Assembly (NCBI RefSeq): GCF_024227435.1
Contig: NZ_CP100446.1
Coordinates: 248,001 to 312,000, forward strand
DNA length: 64,000 bases
Source of the DNA: Natrinema caseinilyticum
GTDB lineage: Archaea > Halobacteriota > Halobacteria > Halobacteriales > Natrialbaceae
Direction: 5' to 3'
In this document: positions 50,470-60,499 of the stretch, piece by piece
Layout of the letters: each line of letters begins with the position of its first letter
How positions within the stretch are numbered: position 1 is the stretch's first letter
Translations under genes and position numbers: made by a program
The notes under the pieces: generated by a model
What the model was told of the DNA's origin: nothing
Database searches by the model: none
Seen by the model: only the letters and a program-made list of their open reading frames with translations

Positions 50470-53055
50470 TCACCTCGCCCGAAACCGTTTGTAAATCGCA
50501 TCAGACAGCAGGATTGCCGGAGCCGCAAGGAGTGCAATGAATCCACCTTCCGGTGGCGGTGGGGCCTGACCGAGGACCTTCGCGATTGGCCCGACGAAGA
50601 GGAACGCGAGCAACGCGAACAGCTCGACGGTCACGGCGCCGACCAGAAGTCTGTTGGATGCCCAGCCCAGATCCCCCGGCCATCGAGTCGTACTCCGGCA
50701 GGCGAAGGCGTTTGCAATCTGGCCGACGACAACGGCCGTAAACGCCGCACCGGACGCTGCCAGTAGTTCGGATCCGACGGGGAAGTCGCCGCCCGGGACC
50801 CAGCCGAACGCCAGTAGCGCAACGACGAACGCCGTCATCTCCACGATCGCTTCGGTCGGCCCGAGTACCCCGAAAGCACGCCCGAGGACCGTCTCATTGA
50901 GGAGGTGTTCGGTCTCGAGGGGGCGCTCGAGAACGTCCTTGGAGGGCGGTTCAGAGCCCAGTGCGAGGGCCGGAAGGAGATCGGTACCGATGTCGAGAGC
51001 GAGTATCTGGAGGATGCCGAGTGCGAGCGGAAACCGGCCCGCTGAGAGCGCCCACACCACGAACGGTGTGAGTTGCGCGACGTTGTCGGTCAGATGGTAG
51101 GTGAGGAATCGCTTGATATTGTAAAATGTCGCCCTGCCCTGTTTGATCGCATTAACGATCGTCCCGAACTCGTCGTCGAGCAAGACCAGGTCTGCTGCTT
51201 CGCGTGCCACGTCCGTTCCCGAACGTCCCATCGCAATGCCGACGTCGGCTTCCTGAAGTGCTGGACCGTCGTTGACCCCGTCACCAGTCATCGCGACGAC
51301 GTGGCCTCGGTCTTGCAACGCACGGGCGATTCGAAGCTTGTCCTCGGGACTCACACGACTTACCACGACGCCATCGCGATCCAAGAGAGCACCGAGCATT
51401 TTGTCGTCGTCGGGAAGATCATTTCCATCCACGACGATGCCCTCGTCGCCGATAAATCCGATTTCGTTTGCGATCGCACGGGCCGTGGATGGATGATCAC
51501 CTGTTACCATCGCCGTCCGAACAGAGGCGGATTTGCTCGCGGCGATGGTAGCGGCCGTCCCCGGTCGCGGTGGATCCTCGAGACCGACGATACCTACTAC
51601 CTCGAGGTTCGATTCGATCGACTCGAGCGTGTCGTCGGCGTCCACCTCGTCGGCGGGCCGTGTCGCAGCCGCGAGGACGCGCAGTCCACGTTCTGCCATT
51701 TCCTTGACCGCCCGTCTCACCTCTCTATCACCGTGAGACGCTCTCGAGAGGACCGCCTCCGGCGCGCCCATAACGACAAGTCGATCGCGGGTGAGTACGG
51801 ACGTCCGTCGTCGGTGCGGATCGAACGGAAATCGTCGCACCTCCGGATCCGCACGACTCTGTTCTCGAACGTCTGCGCCGAGACGGCGTGCAAACGCGAC
51901 GAGTGCGGCCTCCATCGGTTCACCGTGTGCCACCCACTCCCCGTCACGATGCTCGATATCCGCGGTCGAACATCGTTCCACGATGGTTCCTAGATTTTGG
52001 AGCGCCGGTAACGCCCCAGCGTCGGCATTCACTTCTCCCGTCGGTTCGTAGCCGTTGCCGTCGATCTGAGCACGTCCCTGTGGCGTCCACGCTTCGACCA
52101 CTGCCATCCGGTTTTGCGTGAGCGTTCCCGTCTTGTCCGTGCAGATGAACGTCGTCGAACCGAGCGTTTCGACGGACTCGAGTCGTCGAACAAGTGCGTT
52201 CTGGTCCGCGAGACGCTTCGCGCCGACCGCGAGTGACATCGTCACGGATGGGAGTAACCCTTCAGGGACGAGTGCGACTGTAACTCCGATTGCGAAGAGA
52301 ATACCGACGCTCGGATCAGTCCCGAGTGCCACACTCACGGCGAAGAATATGCCGCCGACCGCAACGGCGATCACCGCAATTATCCTGACGAGGCGATCGA
52401 TCTCGAGGTGAAGTGGGGTCTTTGGACGGTTTCTCGCTCGTGTCAACGCTGCAATTTCGCCGAGCCTCGTATCAGACCCCGTCGCTTGAACGATTCCCAG
52501 CGCCTCGCCTTCGACGATGAATGTTCCCGCATACGCCACCTCACCTACCTCGACAGATTCCGGCGCACTCTCGCCGGTGAGCAACGAGACGTCGAGTCGC
52601 AGGGAGTGTGACTCGACGATCTCGAGATCAGCTGAAACCCGATCTCCTGCACCGAGCAAAACGAGATCATCTACGACGAGTTCCGTCGCGTCAATCTCGC
52701 GTGTAACTCCGTCACGTCGGACTCTAGCTCGTTCCGGGAGTAAGTCTCGAAGCCGTTCGGCCGCACGTTCGGCGCGATACTCTTGTGCGAACGCGAACAG
52801 ACCGTTTATGAGGACGACCAGGACGATGGCGATCCCGAGTTCGACCATTCCTGTGACGAGAGCGAGCGCACTCGCCACCCAGAGCAAAATCGCGAAGAAG
52901 TGAATGAACTGTTCGACGAACAGACGCCAGGCCGGTGGCGGCCGCTGTGCCGGGAGGACGTTTGGGCCGTCGCGCCGTCTTCTTTCAGCTACTTCCGTTT
53001 CGGAAAGCCCACGGGCGTGACGGATGGAAGGCGAGTCCGCCGGGTTCCGCACCAT
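50470..53055 (-). CDS. P-type cation-transporting ATPase (P2 class)
   Basis: The 861-residue protein has the full set of P-type motifs: TGES at 160-163 (actuator), PEGL at 264-267 in helix M4, DKTGT with the phosphorylated aspartate D307, and TGDGVND in the hinge. Ten transmembrane helices fit: four before and six after the catalytic loop. The VALVPEGLLP motif and overall length are those of Ca2+ or Na+/K+-type P2 pumps; the ion cannot be fixed. It neighbours a UspA protein at 53319 on the same strand. Confidence 0.9.
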   Translation of the reverse strand: MVRNPADSPSIRHARGLSETEVAERRRRDGPNVLPAQRPPPAWRLFVEQFIHFFAILLWVASALALVTGMVELGIAIVLVVLINGLFAFAQEYRAERAAERLRDLLPERARVRRDGVTREIDATELVVDDLVLLGAGDRVSADLEIVESHSLRLDVSLLTGESAPESVEVGEVAYAGTFIVEGEALGIVQATGSDTRLGEIAALTRARNRPKTPLHLEIDRLVRIIAVIAVAVGGIFFAVSVALGTDPSVGILFAIGVTVALVPEGLLPSVTMSLAVGAKRLADQNALVRRLESVETLGSTTFICTDKTGTLTQNRMAVVEAWTPQGRAQIDGNGYEPTGEVNADAGALPALQNLGTIVERCSTADIEHRDGEWVAHGEPMEAALVAFARRLGADVREQSRADPEVRRFPFDPHRRRTSVLTRDRLVVMGAPEAVLSRASHGDREVRRAVKEMAERGLRVLAAATRPADEVDADDTLESIESNLEVVGIVGLEDPPRPGTAATIAASKSASVRTAMVTGDHPSTARAIANEIGFIGDEGIVVDGNDLPDDDKMLGALLDRDGVVVSRVSPEDKLRIARALQDRGHVVAMTGDGVNDGPALQEADVGIAMGRSGTDVAREAADLVLLDDEFGTIVNAIKQGRATFYNIKRFLTYHLTDNVAQLTPFVVWALSAGRFPLALGILQILALDIGTDLLPALALGSEPPSKDVLERPLETEHLLNETVLGRAFGVLGPTEAIVEMTAFVVALLAFGWVPGGDFPVGSELLAASGAAFTAVVVGQIANAFACRSTTRWPGDLGWASNRLLVGAVTVELFALLAFLFVGPIAKVLGQAPPPPEGGFIALLAAPAILLSDAIYKRFRAR

Positions 53056-53318
53056 TCACCGACGATGCACAACGTCCAGGTCAAAAACCCTTTCAGCAAG
53101 CGATTACAAACCTATCAACACGAGGAATTCCAGAGTGCGGTATCAACACGAGTTAGTCATCGACAAATTCTGAAACACTCGAGTCATGAACTCTACAACG
53201 TGAATGACCGCTTTGATAATGTGCGAAATCGGGACCGAGATGGGGAAGATTTGACCGTTTCCGCGGTGGGTAGTAGTGGGTTAGATATGCAACACGGTAT
53301 AGTAGCTATTACGTTCGA

Positions 53319-53729
53319 CTAATCCTTCGATCGAACCGTCAAGACAGGTATCGGTGCGTGCCTGACGACCCGTTCGGCAGTACTTCCGATGAGGACGTGG
53401 TCTAGCCCGGTTCTTCCATGAGTGCCCATCACGATGACGCCGATATCGTTTTCGTCGCTGTAAGACAAAATCTCCTCGAAGGGTTCCCCTTTTCGGACCT
53501 CCGTGACGACGTCGATTCCTTTTTCATCGCATCGTTCTTCAATATCTTCGACCCCCCGTTCTGCTACGGCTTCTGGGTCGTATCGGATGTGATCACGAGT
53601 GACGACATACGGGACAACCGCAAACGCGTAAACTGTAGCTCCGAATCGTTCCGCGATGGCGATCCCGTTTTCGACTGCATGATCCACGTTTTCGCTTCCG
53701 TCGGTCGGGATGAGAATACGTTCGTACAT
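53319..53729 (-). CDS. Universal stress protein UspA family
   Basis: The 136-residue single-domain protein begins MYERILIPTDGSENVDHAVE and ends with the ATP-binding signature GTHGRTGLDHVLIGSTAERVV, followed by PIPVLTVR. This is the ATP-binding Usp subtype. It is the free-standing member of a cluster in which several transporters carry Usp domains. Confidence 0.9.
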   Translation of the reverse strand: MYERILIPTDGSENVDHAVENGIAIAERFGATVYAFAVVPYVVTRDHIRYDPEAVAERGVEDIEERCDEKGIDVVTEVRKGEPFEEILSYSDENDIGVIVMGTHGRTGLDHVLIGSTAERVVRHAPIPVLTVRSKD

Positions 53730-54078
53730 CGAAGCTACGTATCGAAATCCGCTTGAATAAAATTGAGGCTTGCATACTGCAGTTGGGGGTGTGTAAGCAC
53801 CAGGACGTGGTCGTGGCGAACGACGATCAGTACGTGTTTCGAAGCGCCTACGATTAACCGCACTTGGGTCCAGTGTGCGCAGTATAGCTCGAAATTAAAA
53901 AGTTGTATATAATCGAATTTAGCCACTGTATGTTCAACATGACTGGGAGCGCCTTTTGAACGAAGAAATCACCGTACGATAATTACCGCTTCTCAAGCAG
54001 CCAACGACTGATTCTGGGAGATTTGAATGTCCAGAGAAGAACCAAAGTGGCTAAGGCTATGATTCTCCATCAGATACC
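53730..54078. other. No gene recognised
   Basis: This AT-rich stretch has no credible frame. It holds the promoter of the UspA gene. Confidence 0.4.
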
Positions 54079-55206
54079 TCAATCATCGCGTGATGACGTG
54101 TAATACGGCCAGTACAGCCTCCGACCAGCTTTCACCAGTGGCCAGAGAGGGCTACATCCTCGCTCCCAGACGAGGACCGGTTCAGTTCGACCGCCGAAGG
54201 CTTCCTTGAAGCGGAAGACGCCGTCCTCGAAGTTCGTGTTCGTGCTTCCGAAATCATACGTCTCGTAGCCGTTCTTAATTCCCCAACGAAATACGCGGTC
54301 ATAAAGAAGTTCAGATGCGTGATCGTCGAAATATTCCTTGGGAACTGCTGCAAAAAAGCCGTGTATCGAATTTTGCTCTTCGTCGAGCAATTCGAGCATC
54401 CCCCCAGCGTACTCGGAGTCGATCCGGATCGTTACTAGAAGCAACTGTTCGTCCATCGCTTGCAATTGTTCGAAGAACGAAACGGGGTAGGTCACCCCAC
54501 CGACGCGACTCATGACGCGCTGGTAGGTCCGGTGAAACCGCTGCAGTTTTTTTGGCGTGATCTCCTCTTCGATTATTTCGTAGTCGGCATCCTTACCACG
54601 TTCGATTCCTCGCCGCCGAGTCCGGCTCATATCTGCGAGGATTTCGTCGTATCCTTTCGTGAGATCCAGGAGGAATCGACATTCCCGTCGATGTGGCTTA
54701 TAGCCAAGTGACTGGAAAGTGTCGTTGTACCGCAGGTAACTCATGTCGAGCCCGCGGATCTGGTGGACGATTGTCCGTCCCTGACACAGGTCCGGAATGG
54801 CCCTTAGTACGCGATCGAGGGACTCTTTCGTGTCCGTCGGAAGTAATGGCCCGCCGAAACCAGGGTAGAGTGACGAGAGACGGTTGAGTGGTGTCTTTTC
54901 GATTCCCACGACAAAATTCGGCATCACACCGATCACATTCCCGTCTTTGACGATGACCAAGTGCTTCGGCGTATAGTCCAGGCCAGTCTCGATCGCACTG
55001 AGCCACTCGTACCGATGGAATACACTGCCACGGCTTGAACGGCGGACGATCGCATTCCACTGTTCTTTTTCTACGGACTGTATAGTATCGGTGACAGTCA
55101 GTTCGATATTCGTCTTTCTATTTGAGGTGGATCGGCTTTTGAAATTCGAGAATAGCGAACGGAGACTGGAAGCCCTACAGCTACTGTTGCCGGTATTTTC
55201 AGCCAT
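54079..55206 (-). CDS. FemAB/GNAT-like acyltransferase
   Basis: The 375-residue protein has a double GNAT-like layout: VFHRYEWLSAIETGLDYTPKH, VIGVMPNFVVG, then RGIERGKDADYEIIEEEITPK, a helix-rich centre and YAGGMLELLDEEQNSIHGFF, LYDRVFRWGIKNGYETYDFG, FKEAFGGRTEPV. The last parts match FemAB/BioF2-like enzymes that transfer amino-acyl or acyl groups to cell-surface precursors. In archaea the acceptor is unknown. ATG 55206 is chosen; 55218 is possible. Confidence 0.75.
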   Translation of the reverse strand: MAENTGNSSCRASSLRSLFSNFKSRSTSNRKTNIELTVTDTIQSVEKEQWNAIVRRSSRGSVFHRYEWLSAIETGLDYTPKHLVIVKDGNVIGVMPNFVVGIEKTPLNRLSSLYPGFGGPLLPTDTKESLDRVLRAIPDLCQGRTIVHQIRGLDMSYLRYNDTFQSLGYKPHRRECRFLLDLTKGYDEILADMSRTRRRGIERGKDADYEIIEEEITPKKLQRFHRTYQRVMSRVGGVTYPVSFFEQLQAMDEQLLLVTIRIDSEYAGGMLELLDEEQNSIHGFFAAVPKEYFDDHASELLYDRVFRWGIKNGYETYDFGSTNTNFEDGVFRFKEAFGGRTEPVLVWERGCSPLWPLVKAGRRLYWPYYTSSRDD

Positions 55207-55483
55207 CGATTGATTCAAACACGGATATCATTTTAGTAGTACTGTTCGTATTCATTCTCTGATTTCGCCGCCGGAAGTTGATTCACTTTGTGACGGAACT
55301 GATCGGCCGATACGATGCTAAACGTAGCGAAATTTGATTTGATAGTTGTTGCCGCCTCAACGCGAAAGCATAACGATTTCGCCCCTATCACGGACAATTT
55401 ACGGCGTCGGTTGATGCCACAGAGTCCTCACAGACGTTCCTGACGTTTGCTAACATAGTTTAACCAAATAACTTATAGAAATC

Positions 55484-55738
55484 TCAGGTGCTTTTTTCTC
55501 CGTTCACTTGTTCCGATTCTTTGCTTGACGATCCAGTGCGTGGGGATGCAGTCTTGGTCGGAACTTCGGTTTCGGCTGCGAGATACGCTAATCCGCCGAC
55601 ACACACCAGTATAAATACACTACCCAGAGCCGCCACTGATCCGATACCGTTCTGGTAGAATATTCCAAATACGACAATCACCGCGCCGAGAACCATGCTA
55701 AGGAGTAGCGAACTGTACAGTACGGTTTCGCTTGTCAT
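55484..55738 (-). CDS. Small two-helix membrane protein
   Basis: The 84-residue protein (MTSETVLYSS) has two transmembrane helices (LLLSMVLGAVIVVFGIFYQ, VAALGSVFILVCVGGLAYLA) and a polar tail rich in T, S and K. No function assigned. ATG 55738 leaves a short N-terminus before the first helix. Confidence 0.6.
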   Translation of the reverse strand: MTSETVLYSSLLLSMVLGAVIVVFGIFYQNGIGSVAALGSVFILVCVGGLAYLAAETEVPTKTASPRTGSSSKESEQVNGEKST

Positions 55739-55965
55739 ATTATGGCATACGTCCGAGGGCATGATAAATGTTCACAATGGGTGGGTAGACAGAATCGAGT
55801 AAACTCACTCCCCTATGATAGCGATAGCGGAGTCTGCCGTGCAAGTAAATCGATAGAACTGAGGCCGACAGGCCAAAGTGATTCGATAAAAAGCACCGCG
55901 TTATCACCCCTCGTCTATCGTTGTATTCAAACGTATGGTGACACGGCGTCACTCGTCGACACAGA

Positions 55966-57429
55966 CTATCCGCGATGAACGATGGCTAAATCGCACTCCA
56001 ATTCGTAGATACGCTCGTACGTCGGCGACGAGATGAAACGGGATGGAGCACTTCGATCGGTACTCGCGCCAACGATGGCGACGTCGTAGTGAGAGGCGTT
56101 GCGCGTGAGGAACTCCTCGACGGATCCGTGTCCGATCCGCGTCTCGACCGGGACTGAAAGGGATTCGACGACGTTCTCGAGAAGTATCTCTGTAGCCCGT
56201 CGCTCCCCATGGTTCGAGATACACGAAGAGGCACTAATGGTTCCGCCGTCCGAAACGAGACGCTTTGCGAATTCCAACATCGTGTTGGCCAACTGGCCGG
56301 ACGAACGCACCATCACGAGGAGACGGTGCCATTCGGTACGGCCGTTTGAAGGGCGAAACACGACGGTGTCGATGGTCCCCGAGATCAGCGTCCGGACGAA
56401 CTGAGCAGGCGCGGCCTCGTCCGTTTCGTAGGGTGCACAGATCAAGTCGCAGTTCTCTGTCCCGGCCGTCTGTAAAATCGTCTTTCCTGTCGAGCCCGTA
56501 TCGACTGCGACGACGTATTCACAGGGAACATCCACCTCGCTCGTGATCCGCTCCGAAAGACGGTCGAAGCGCTGGAGTGCTCGGTCTGTGATCTGTTCTT
56601 CCGCTTTACTGGTACTATCGTGAGTTTGCCCCTCAGAACCGTCACTCTCGGTCGGGGACGCCGTAGATCCTATTCGGTCCGCTGTCTCCTGAATCGCATC
56701 CTCACTAACCGTCTGCATGAGAACGACCTTTCCCATTTCGTGAGCCGCGGCGAGTCGTGCGGCGAACAACGCCAGTGATACGGTGCCATCACCGCGAACT
56801 GGAACGAGTACCTTGTCGTCACCGCTCGTTGACTGAAACAGGTACCGCGAACGCTCACAGTAGAAGTGCCGTCGCCAGACAACGAAGATGCTCGCGACGA
56901 GGATACTTGAGACGACGATACCCACCACGTACGTGAGCTTCTCCGATCCGGTTACTAAAATCAGCAGTGCCGTCGAAAAAGCCGTCGGCTCCTCGAATTC
57001 TAGCATCCAGGTCGAAAGACCGGTGAGTAAGATCCCCAGCGCTGCCGCACCGGCGTGCACCCGAAACTGCTCCGGCGGAACAACGTATAGGAAACGAGCC
57101 GTCAGTTCGAGAGCGAACCACCCGCAGAGCGCGCCTGTCGTCATTCCACCAACGAACTTCCGTGGTGTGGAGTATCTTCCGTCAGGATCTGCAAAAAGCG
57201 TGTACGTACCAGATGCGAGCGGGGGATAGACAAAAAACGAGATGATCGGGGAAGCGTTCGAGAGCCAGGTGATCGATCCGATAAGAAGTGGGATGACGAT
57301 GAGCGCGGAGAGGTGGAGGAGGTTTTCGGTATCCTCGAACCATCGACGTAGCGATTTCAATTCCCGTCGTTTAAGCCGTCGCGCGCGGCGACGGATCGAG
57401 TAGTATCGACCTCGCAGTGACTCGAGCAT
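55966..57429 (-). CDS. HPP-family membrane protein with two Usp-like domains
   Basis: The 487-residue protein starts with a basic segment (residues 1-35), then an HPP-type membrane domain: LLHLSALIVIPLLIGSITWL, FFVYPPLASGTYTLFADPDG, RKFVGGMTTGALCGWFALEL, GILLTGLSTWMLEFEEPTAF with further helices to about 190. Two Usp-like domains follow, KVLVPVRGDGTVSLALFAAR near 210 and LLVMVRSSGQLANTMLEFAK near 365. The HPP family includes nitrite/anion-type transporters. ATG 57429 is chosen over 57450. Confidence 0.78.
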   Translation of the reverse strand: MLESLRGRYYSIRRRARRLKRRELKSLRRWFEDTENLLHLSALIVIPLLIGSITWLSNASPIISFFVYPPLASGTYTLFADPDGRYSTPRKFVGGMTTGALCGWFALELTARFLYVVPPEQFRVHAGAAALGILLTGLSTWMLEFEEPTAFSTALLILVTGSEKLTYVVGIVVSSILVASIFVVWRRHFYCERSRYLFQSTSGDDKVLVPVRGDGTVSLALFAARLAAAHEMGKVVLMQTVSEDAIQETADRIGSTASPTESDGSEGQTHDSTSKAEEQITDRALQRFDRLSERITSEVDVPCEYVVAVDTGSTGKTILQTAGTENCDLICAPYETDEAAPAQFVRTLISGTIDTVVFRPSNGRTEWHRLLVMVRSSGQLANTMLEFAKRLVSDGGTISASSCISNHGERRATEILLENVVESLSVPVETRIGHGSVEEFLTRNASHYDVAIVGASTDRSAPSRFISSPTYERIYELECDLAIVHRG

Positions 57430-57539
57430 GAGCGGATGTATCGGGTACAACGGGAAGAAAATGTGGGGGTATACTGCCGCCCTGAAACACCCGATAGTAA
57501 CCGAAACATTAGTTGGGCTCTTTCCTCAAGCCCTAGGCA

Positions 57540-59954
57540 ATGACGGACGGTACAGCGGACTCAGAGCCGCCAGTAGCGCCTGAGTCCGACAGCGACGTCG
57601 AGACGGAGCTATCGCGCGACATGAGCCTCTTCGACATCACATTCATCGGTGTCGGGGCGATGATCGGTGCCGGCGTATTCGCCCTGACGGGCTTCGCTGC
57701 CGGCCTGGCCGGACCGGCACTTACGCTGGCGTTTCTTCTGAACGGCTTCGTGGCCATATTTACGGCAGTCTCGTACGCGGAGCTGGGGGCCGCCTTTCCC
57801 GAAGCCGGTGGGGGGTACCTTTGGGTAAAGGAAGCGCTCGTCGACCCGAACGGGTTCTTCGCTGGCTGGATGAGCTGGTTTGCCCACGCCGTCGCCTGTT
57901 CACTGTACGCTGTCACGTTTGGCGTCTTCGTAACCGAATTCGTCGTCTATTCGGGCCTCCTTTCGGAGGGGTTCGTCCTGTTTGGAGTCTTCGATCGACT
58001 CCTGCTTGAGAAGCTACTCGCCGTCGTCGTGGTGAGTCTGTTCGCCTATATCAACTACCGCGGTGCCGAGGAGACCGGCAAAGCGGGCGTCGTCGTGACG
58101 GGCATCAAGGTAATCATTCTGACCGTCTTCGTTGGGTTCGGTATCCTCGCGACGATCAATACGCCGAACTGGCCGGCGAAGTTCGTCGCCCACCCTGAAT
58201 TCGCACCAAATGGCGTTATCGGCGTCATCGGTGCGATGGGATTCACCTATATCGCGTTCGAAGGATACGAGATCATCGTTCAATCCGGCGAGGAAGTTGT
58301 CAACCCCGGAGAGAACGTTCCGAAAGCCGTCTTCTACTCCCTGTTGATCGTCGTACCGATTTACATTCTCGTCTCGTTTGCCGCACTCGGCGGCATCAGC
58401 GTCGGACCTGACCTCGCAGCGCGTGCGGACATCGCCAGTGACGCTCCGACGTGGCGTCTGCTCGGAAATCTTGGTGAACTCGGTATCATAGAAGCCGCCG
58501 GACAATTCGTCCCATACGGTGTCCCGCTGTTGCTCATCGCCGGACTGACAGCGACGATGAGCGCGTTGAACGCGACAGTCTACTCATCCTCTCGTGTCTC
58601 ATTCGCGATGGGGCGAGATAGGGCTCTCCCAGCGGTATTCGACAGTATTCATCCCGAGAAGCGGACGCCACATTTGGCTATTTTCCTCTCGACAATACTC
58701 ATCGTCCTGATGGCCATCGCACTGCCCATACAGGCAGTCGCCGCGTCGGCAGACATCATGTTCATCCTCCTTTTCATCCAAGTCAACTGGACGGTCATCA
58801 AGATGCGCAAGACCCACCCAGACCTTCCGCGCACGTTCGAGGTTCCCTACATGCCGTGGCCGCCGCTAATCGGTATCGTCCTTCAGTTCCTGCTTACGCC
58901 GTTTCTCCTCTCAGCGCTCGGTTTGGAACTTGGTCTTGGTCCAGACTCCCATGGGTTCATCGCGCTCATCACCACCGTAATTTGGATGGCGCTGGGTATC
59001 GTCGTGTACTACGGCTATTCAGAGCGGAAAGAAATCGAGAAACTCGAGGAGGAGACGCCGACTGTGGCCACGGAGCAGGCACCAGCACCGCAGCGTCGTG
59101 CGCGGGATCAGCAGATTCTCGTACCGATCTCGAATCCCGACAGCGTCGATCAATTGATGCGAACCGCGTTCGACCTTGCCGTAGAACGGAACGCAGAGAT
59201 CGAAGTGGTGAGCGTCGTGGAAGTCCCCCCACAGACACCTCTGTCCGAAGGACGGGAATTCGATACACCCCAACGTGACGTCATCGAACGTGCGATGGCG
59301 TACGCATCCGAAAGCGAACACGATATTCCCGTGAGCGGCACGGTCCGAATCGGTCACGACGTGGGGGCAGCGATCCTAAATACGGTTTCGCAGGGGGAGA
59401 TCGATCTGGTGTTAATGGGATGGCGTGGTCGGAGTCATCGAACCGACTACGTCCTCGGGAGCAATGTCGACCAGGTTGTTACCCAGGCACGGTGTGACGT
59501 GCTCGTAAAGCGGATGAGCCCCGCAGGTGACATTGGCTCGATCCTCGTCCCGACTGCAGGCGGCCCCCACGCCCAGTTCGCCGCCGAAGTTGCACGGGCG
59601 ATCGCCCGTGCGACGGACGCGTCCGTCGAGGTGATTTACGTCACTGCGCCCGGTGAGGCCGATGCAGACGTCGCCGAGCGGACCCTCGATCGAACCGCAG
59701 CCGTATTTGAGGATGTTGCTGTCACAACCGAGACCGTTGAGGGTGACGACGTCTCGAATACGATCGTGGAGCGAGCCGAAAACCACGACGTAACGATCGT
59801 CGGGTCGTCTCGAGAAGGACTGTTACAACAACTCGTGTTCGGATCCGTTCCCGAAGAGACCGGACGACGCGCGAATGGGGCGGTAATCATGGCAAAGCGA
59901 TACGTCGGGATCAAATCACGGGTAACGCGCTGGTTTCGAAACCAGCGGAACTGA
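57540..59954 (+). CDS. APC-family amino-acid permease with two C-terminal Usp domains
   Basis: The 804-residue protein is a close paralogue of the gene at 38842: FIGVGAMIGAGVFALTGFAAG, AELGAAFPEAGGGYLWV, AFEGYEIIVQSGEEVVNPGE. Usp domains start near residues 520 (ILVPISNPDSVDQLMR) and 660 (ILVPTAGGPHAQFAAEV); the first has GWRGRSHRTDYVLGS. It is divergent from the HPP gene at 57429 with a 110-base promoter region. The role would be amino-acid uptake tuned by stress or ATP (inference). Confidence 0.87.
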   Translation: MTDGTADSEPPVAPESDSDVETELSRDMSLFDITFIGVGAMIGAGVFALTGFAAGLAGPALTLAFLLNGFVAIFTAVSYAELGAAFPEAGGGYLWVKEALVDPNGFFAGWMSWFAHAVACSLYAVTFGVFVTEFVVYSGLLSEGFVLFGVFDRLLLEKLLAVVVVSLFAYINYRGAEETGKAGVVVTGIKVIILTVFVGFGILATINTPNWPAKFVAHPEFAPNGVIGVIGAMGFTYIAFEGYEIIVQSGEEVVNPGENVPKAVFYSLLIVVPIYILVSFAALGGISVGPDLAARADIASDAPTWRLLGNLGELGIIEAAGQFVPYGVPLLLIAGLTATMSALNATVYSSSRVSFAMGRDRALPAVFDSIHPEKRTPHLAIFLSTILIVLMAIALPIQAVAASADIMFILLFIQVNWTVIKMRKTHPDLPRTFEVPYMPWPPLIGIVLQFLLTPFLLSALGLELGLGPDSHGFIALITTVIWMALGIVVYYGYSERKEIEKLEEETPTVATEQAPAPQRRARDQQILVPISNPDSVDQLMRTAFDLAVERNAEIEVVSVVEVPPQTPLSEGREFDTPQRDVIERAMAYASESEHDIPVSGTVRIGHDVGAAILNTVSQGEIDLVLMGWRGRSHRTDYVLGSNVDQVVTQARCDVLVKRMSPAGDIGSILVPTAGGPHAQFAAEVARAIARATDASVEVIYVTAPGEADADVAERTLDRTAAVFEDVAVTTETVEGDDVSNTIVERAENHDVTIVGSSREGLLQQLVFGSVPEETGRRANGAVIMAKRYVGIKSRVTRWFRNQRN

Positions 59955-60092
59955 GTCCCAGATGCCACAGCCCTTTCCGGCCGGAGCAGTACTGCCCCGT
60001 TCAACCGGCTAACTGCTGTCACGGCCTAACCCAATCGTCGGATATTACAGAGTCGATCGAGAACTGCCGGTTCCTGCTCAAGCGCAGTTCTT

Positions 60093-60380
60093 TCAGTCCG
60101 CAGATTTCTCGACACCGGGCGTGATGTACGGAATTTCTTCTTCGATAAGACGTCGTTCGAAGTAGAGGAGTTCGACGAGGAAGATAGCGGCAGCGATCAA
60201 TATGACCGCAAAAAATGTCCCTCGTTGTTCGACATAGAGGTGATATAACATCAGGAAGAAGAAACCGATTGAACCAGTGGCACCGGCGACAGGCAGCGTC
60301 GCGTTGATCTGATCAGCGTTGCGACGAGTGAACGCGAGGACGCTCATCGCCCCGAAGACGACGATGAAGGACAACGACAC
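60093..60380 (-). pseudogene. C-terminal fragment of an APC permease
   Basis: The 95-residue frame (LSFIVVFGAMSVLAFTRRN, ATGSIGFFFLMLYHLY, FAVILIAAAIFLVELLYFER) matches the last three helices of APC transporters such as the one at 48210. The N-terminal 330 residues are missing, so the fragment is not functional as such. Confidence 0.65.
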
Positions 60381-60499
60381 AACGATCGTTCGGGCAACGC
60401 GAATCGATCACCCGTGATATACACCTGACTCGCTCCATCAATTCCCTAAATAATCGTGCTAAAAGCACCAAAGCCGAGATAACAACCCATTAGGCATTG

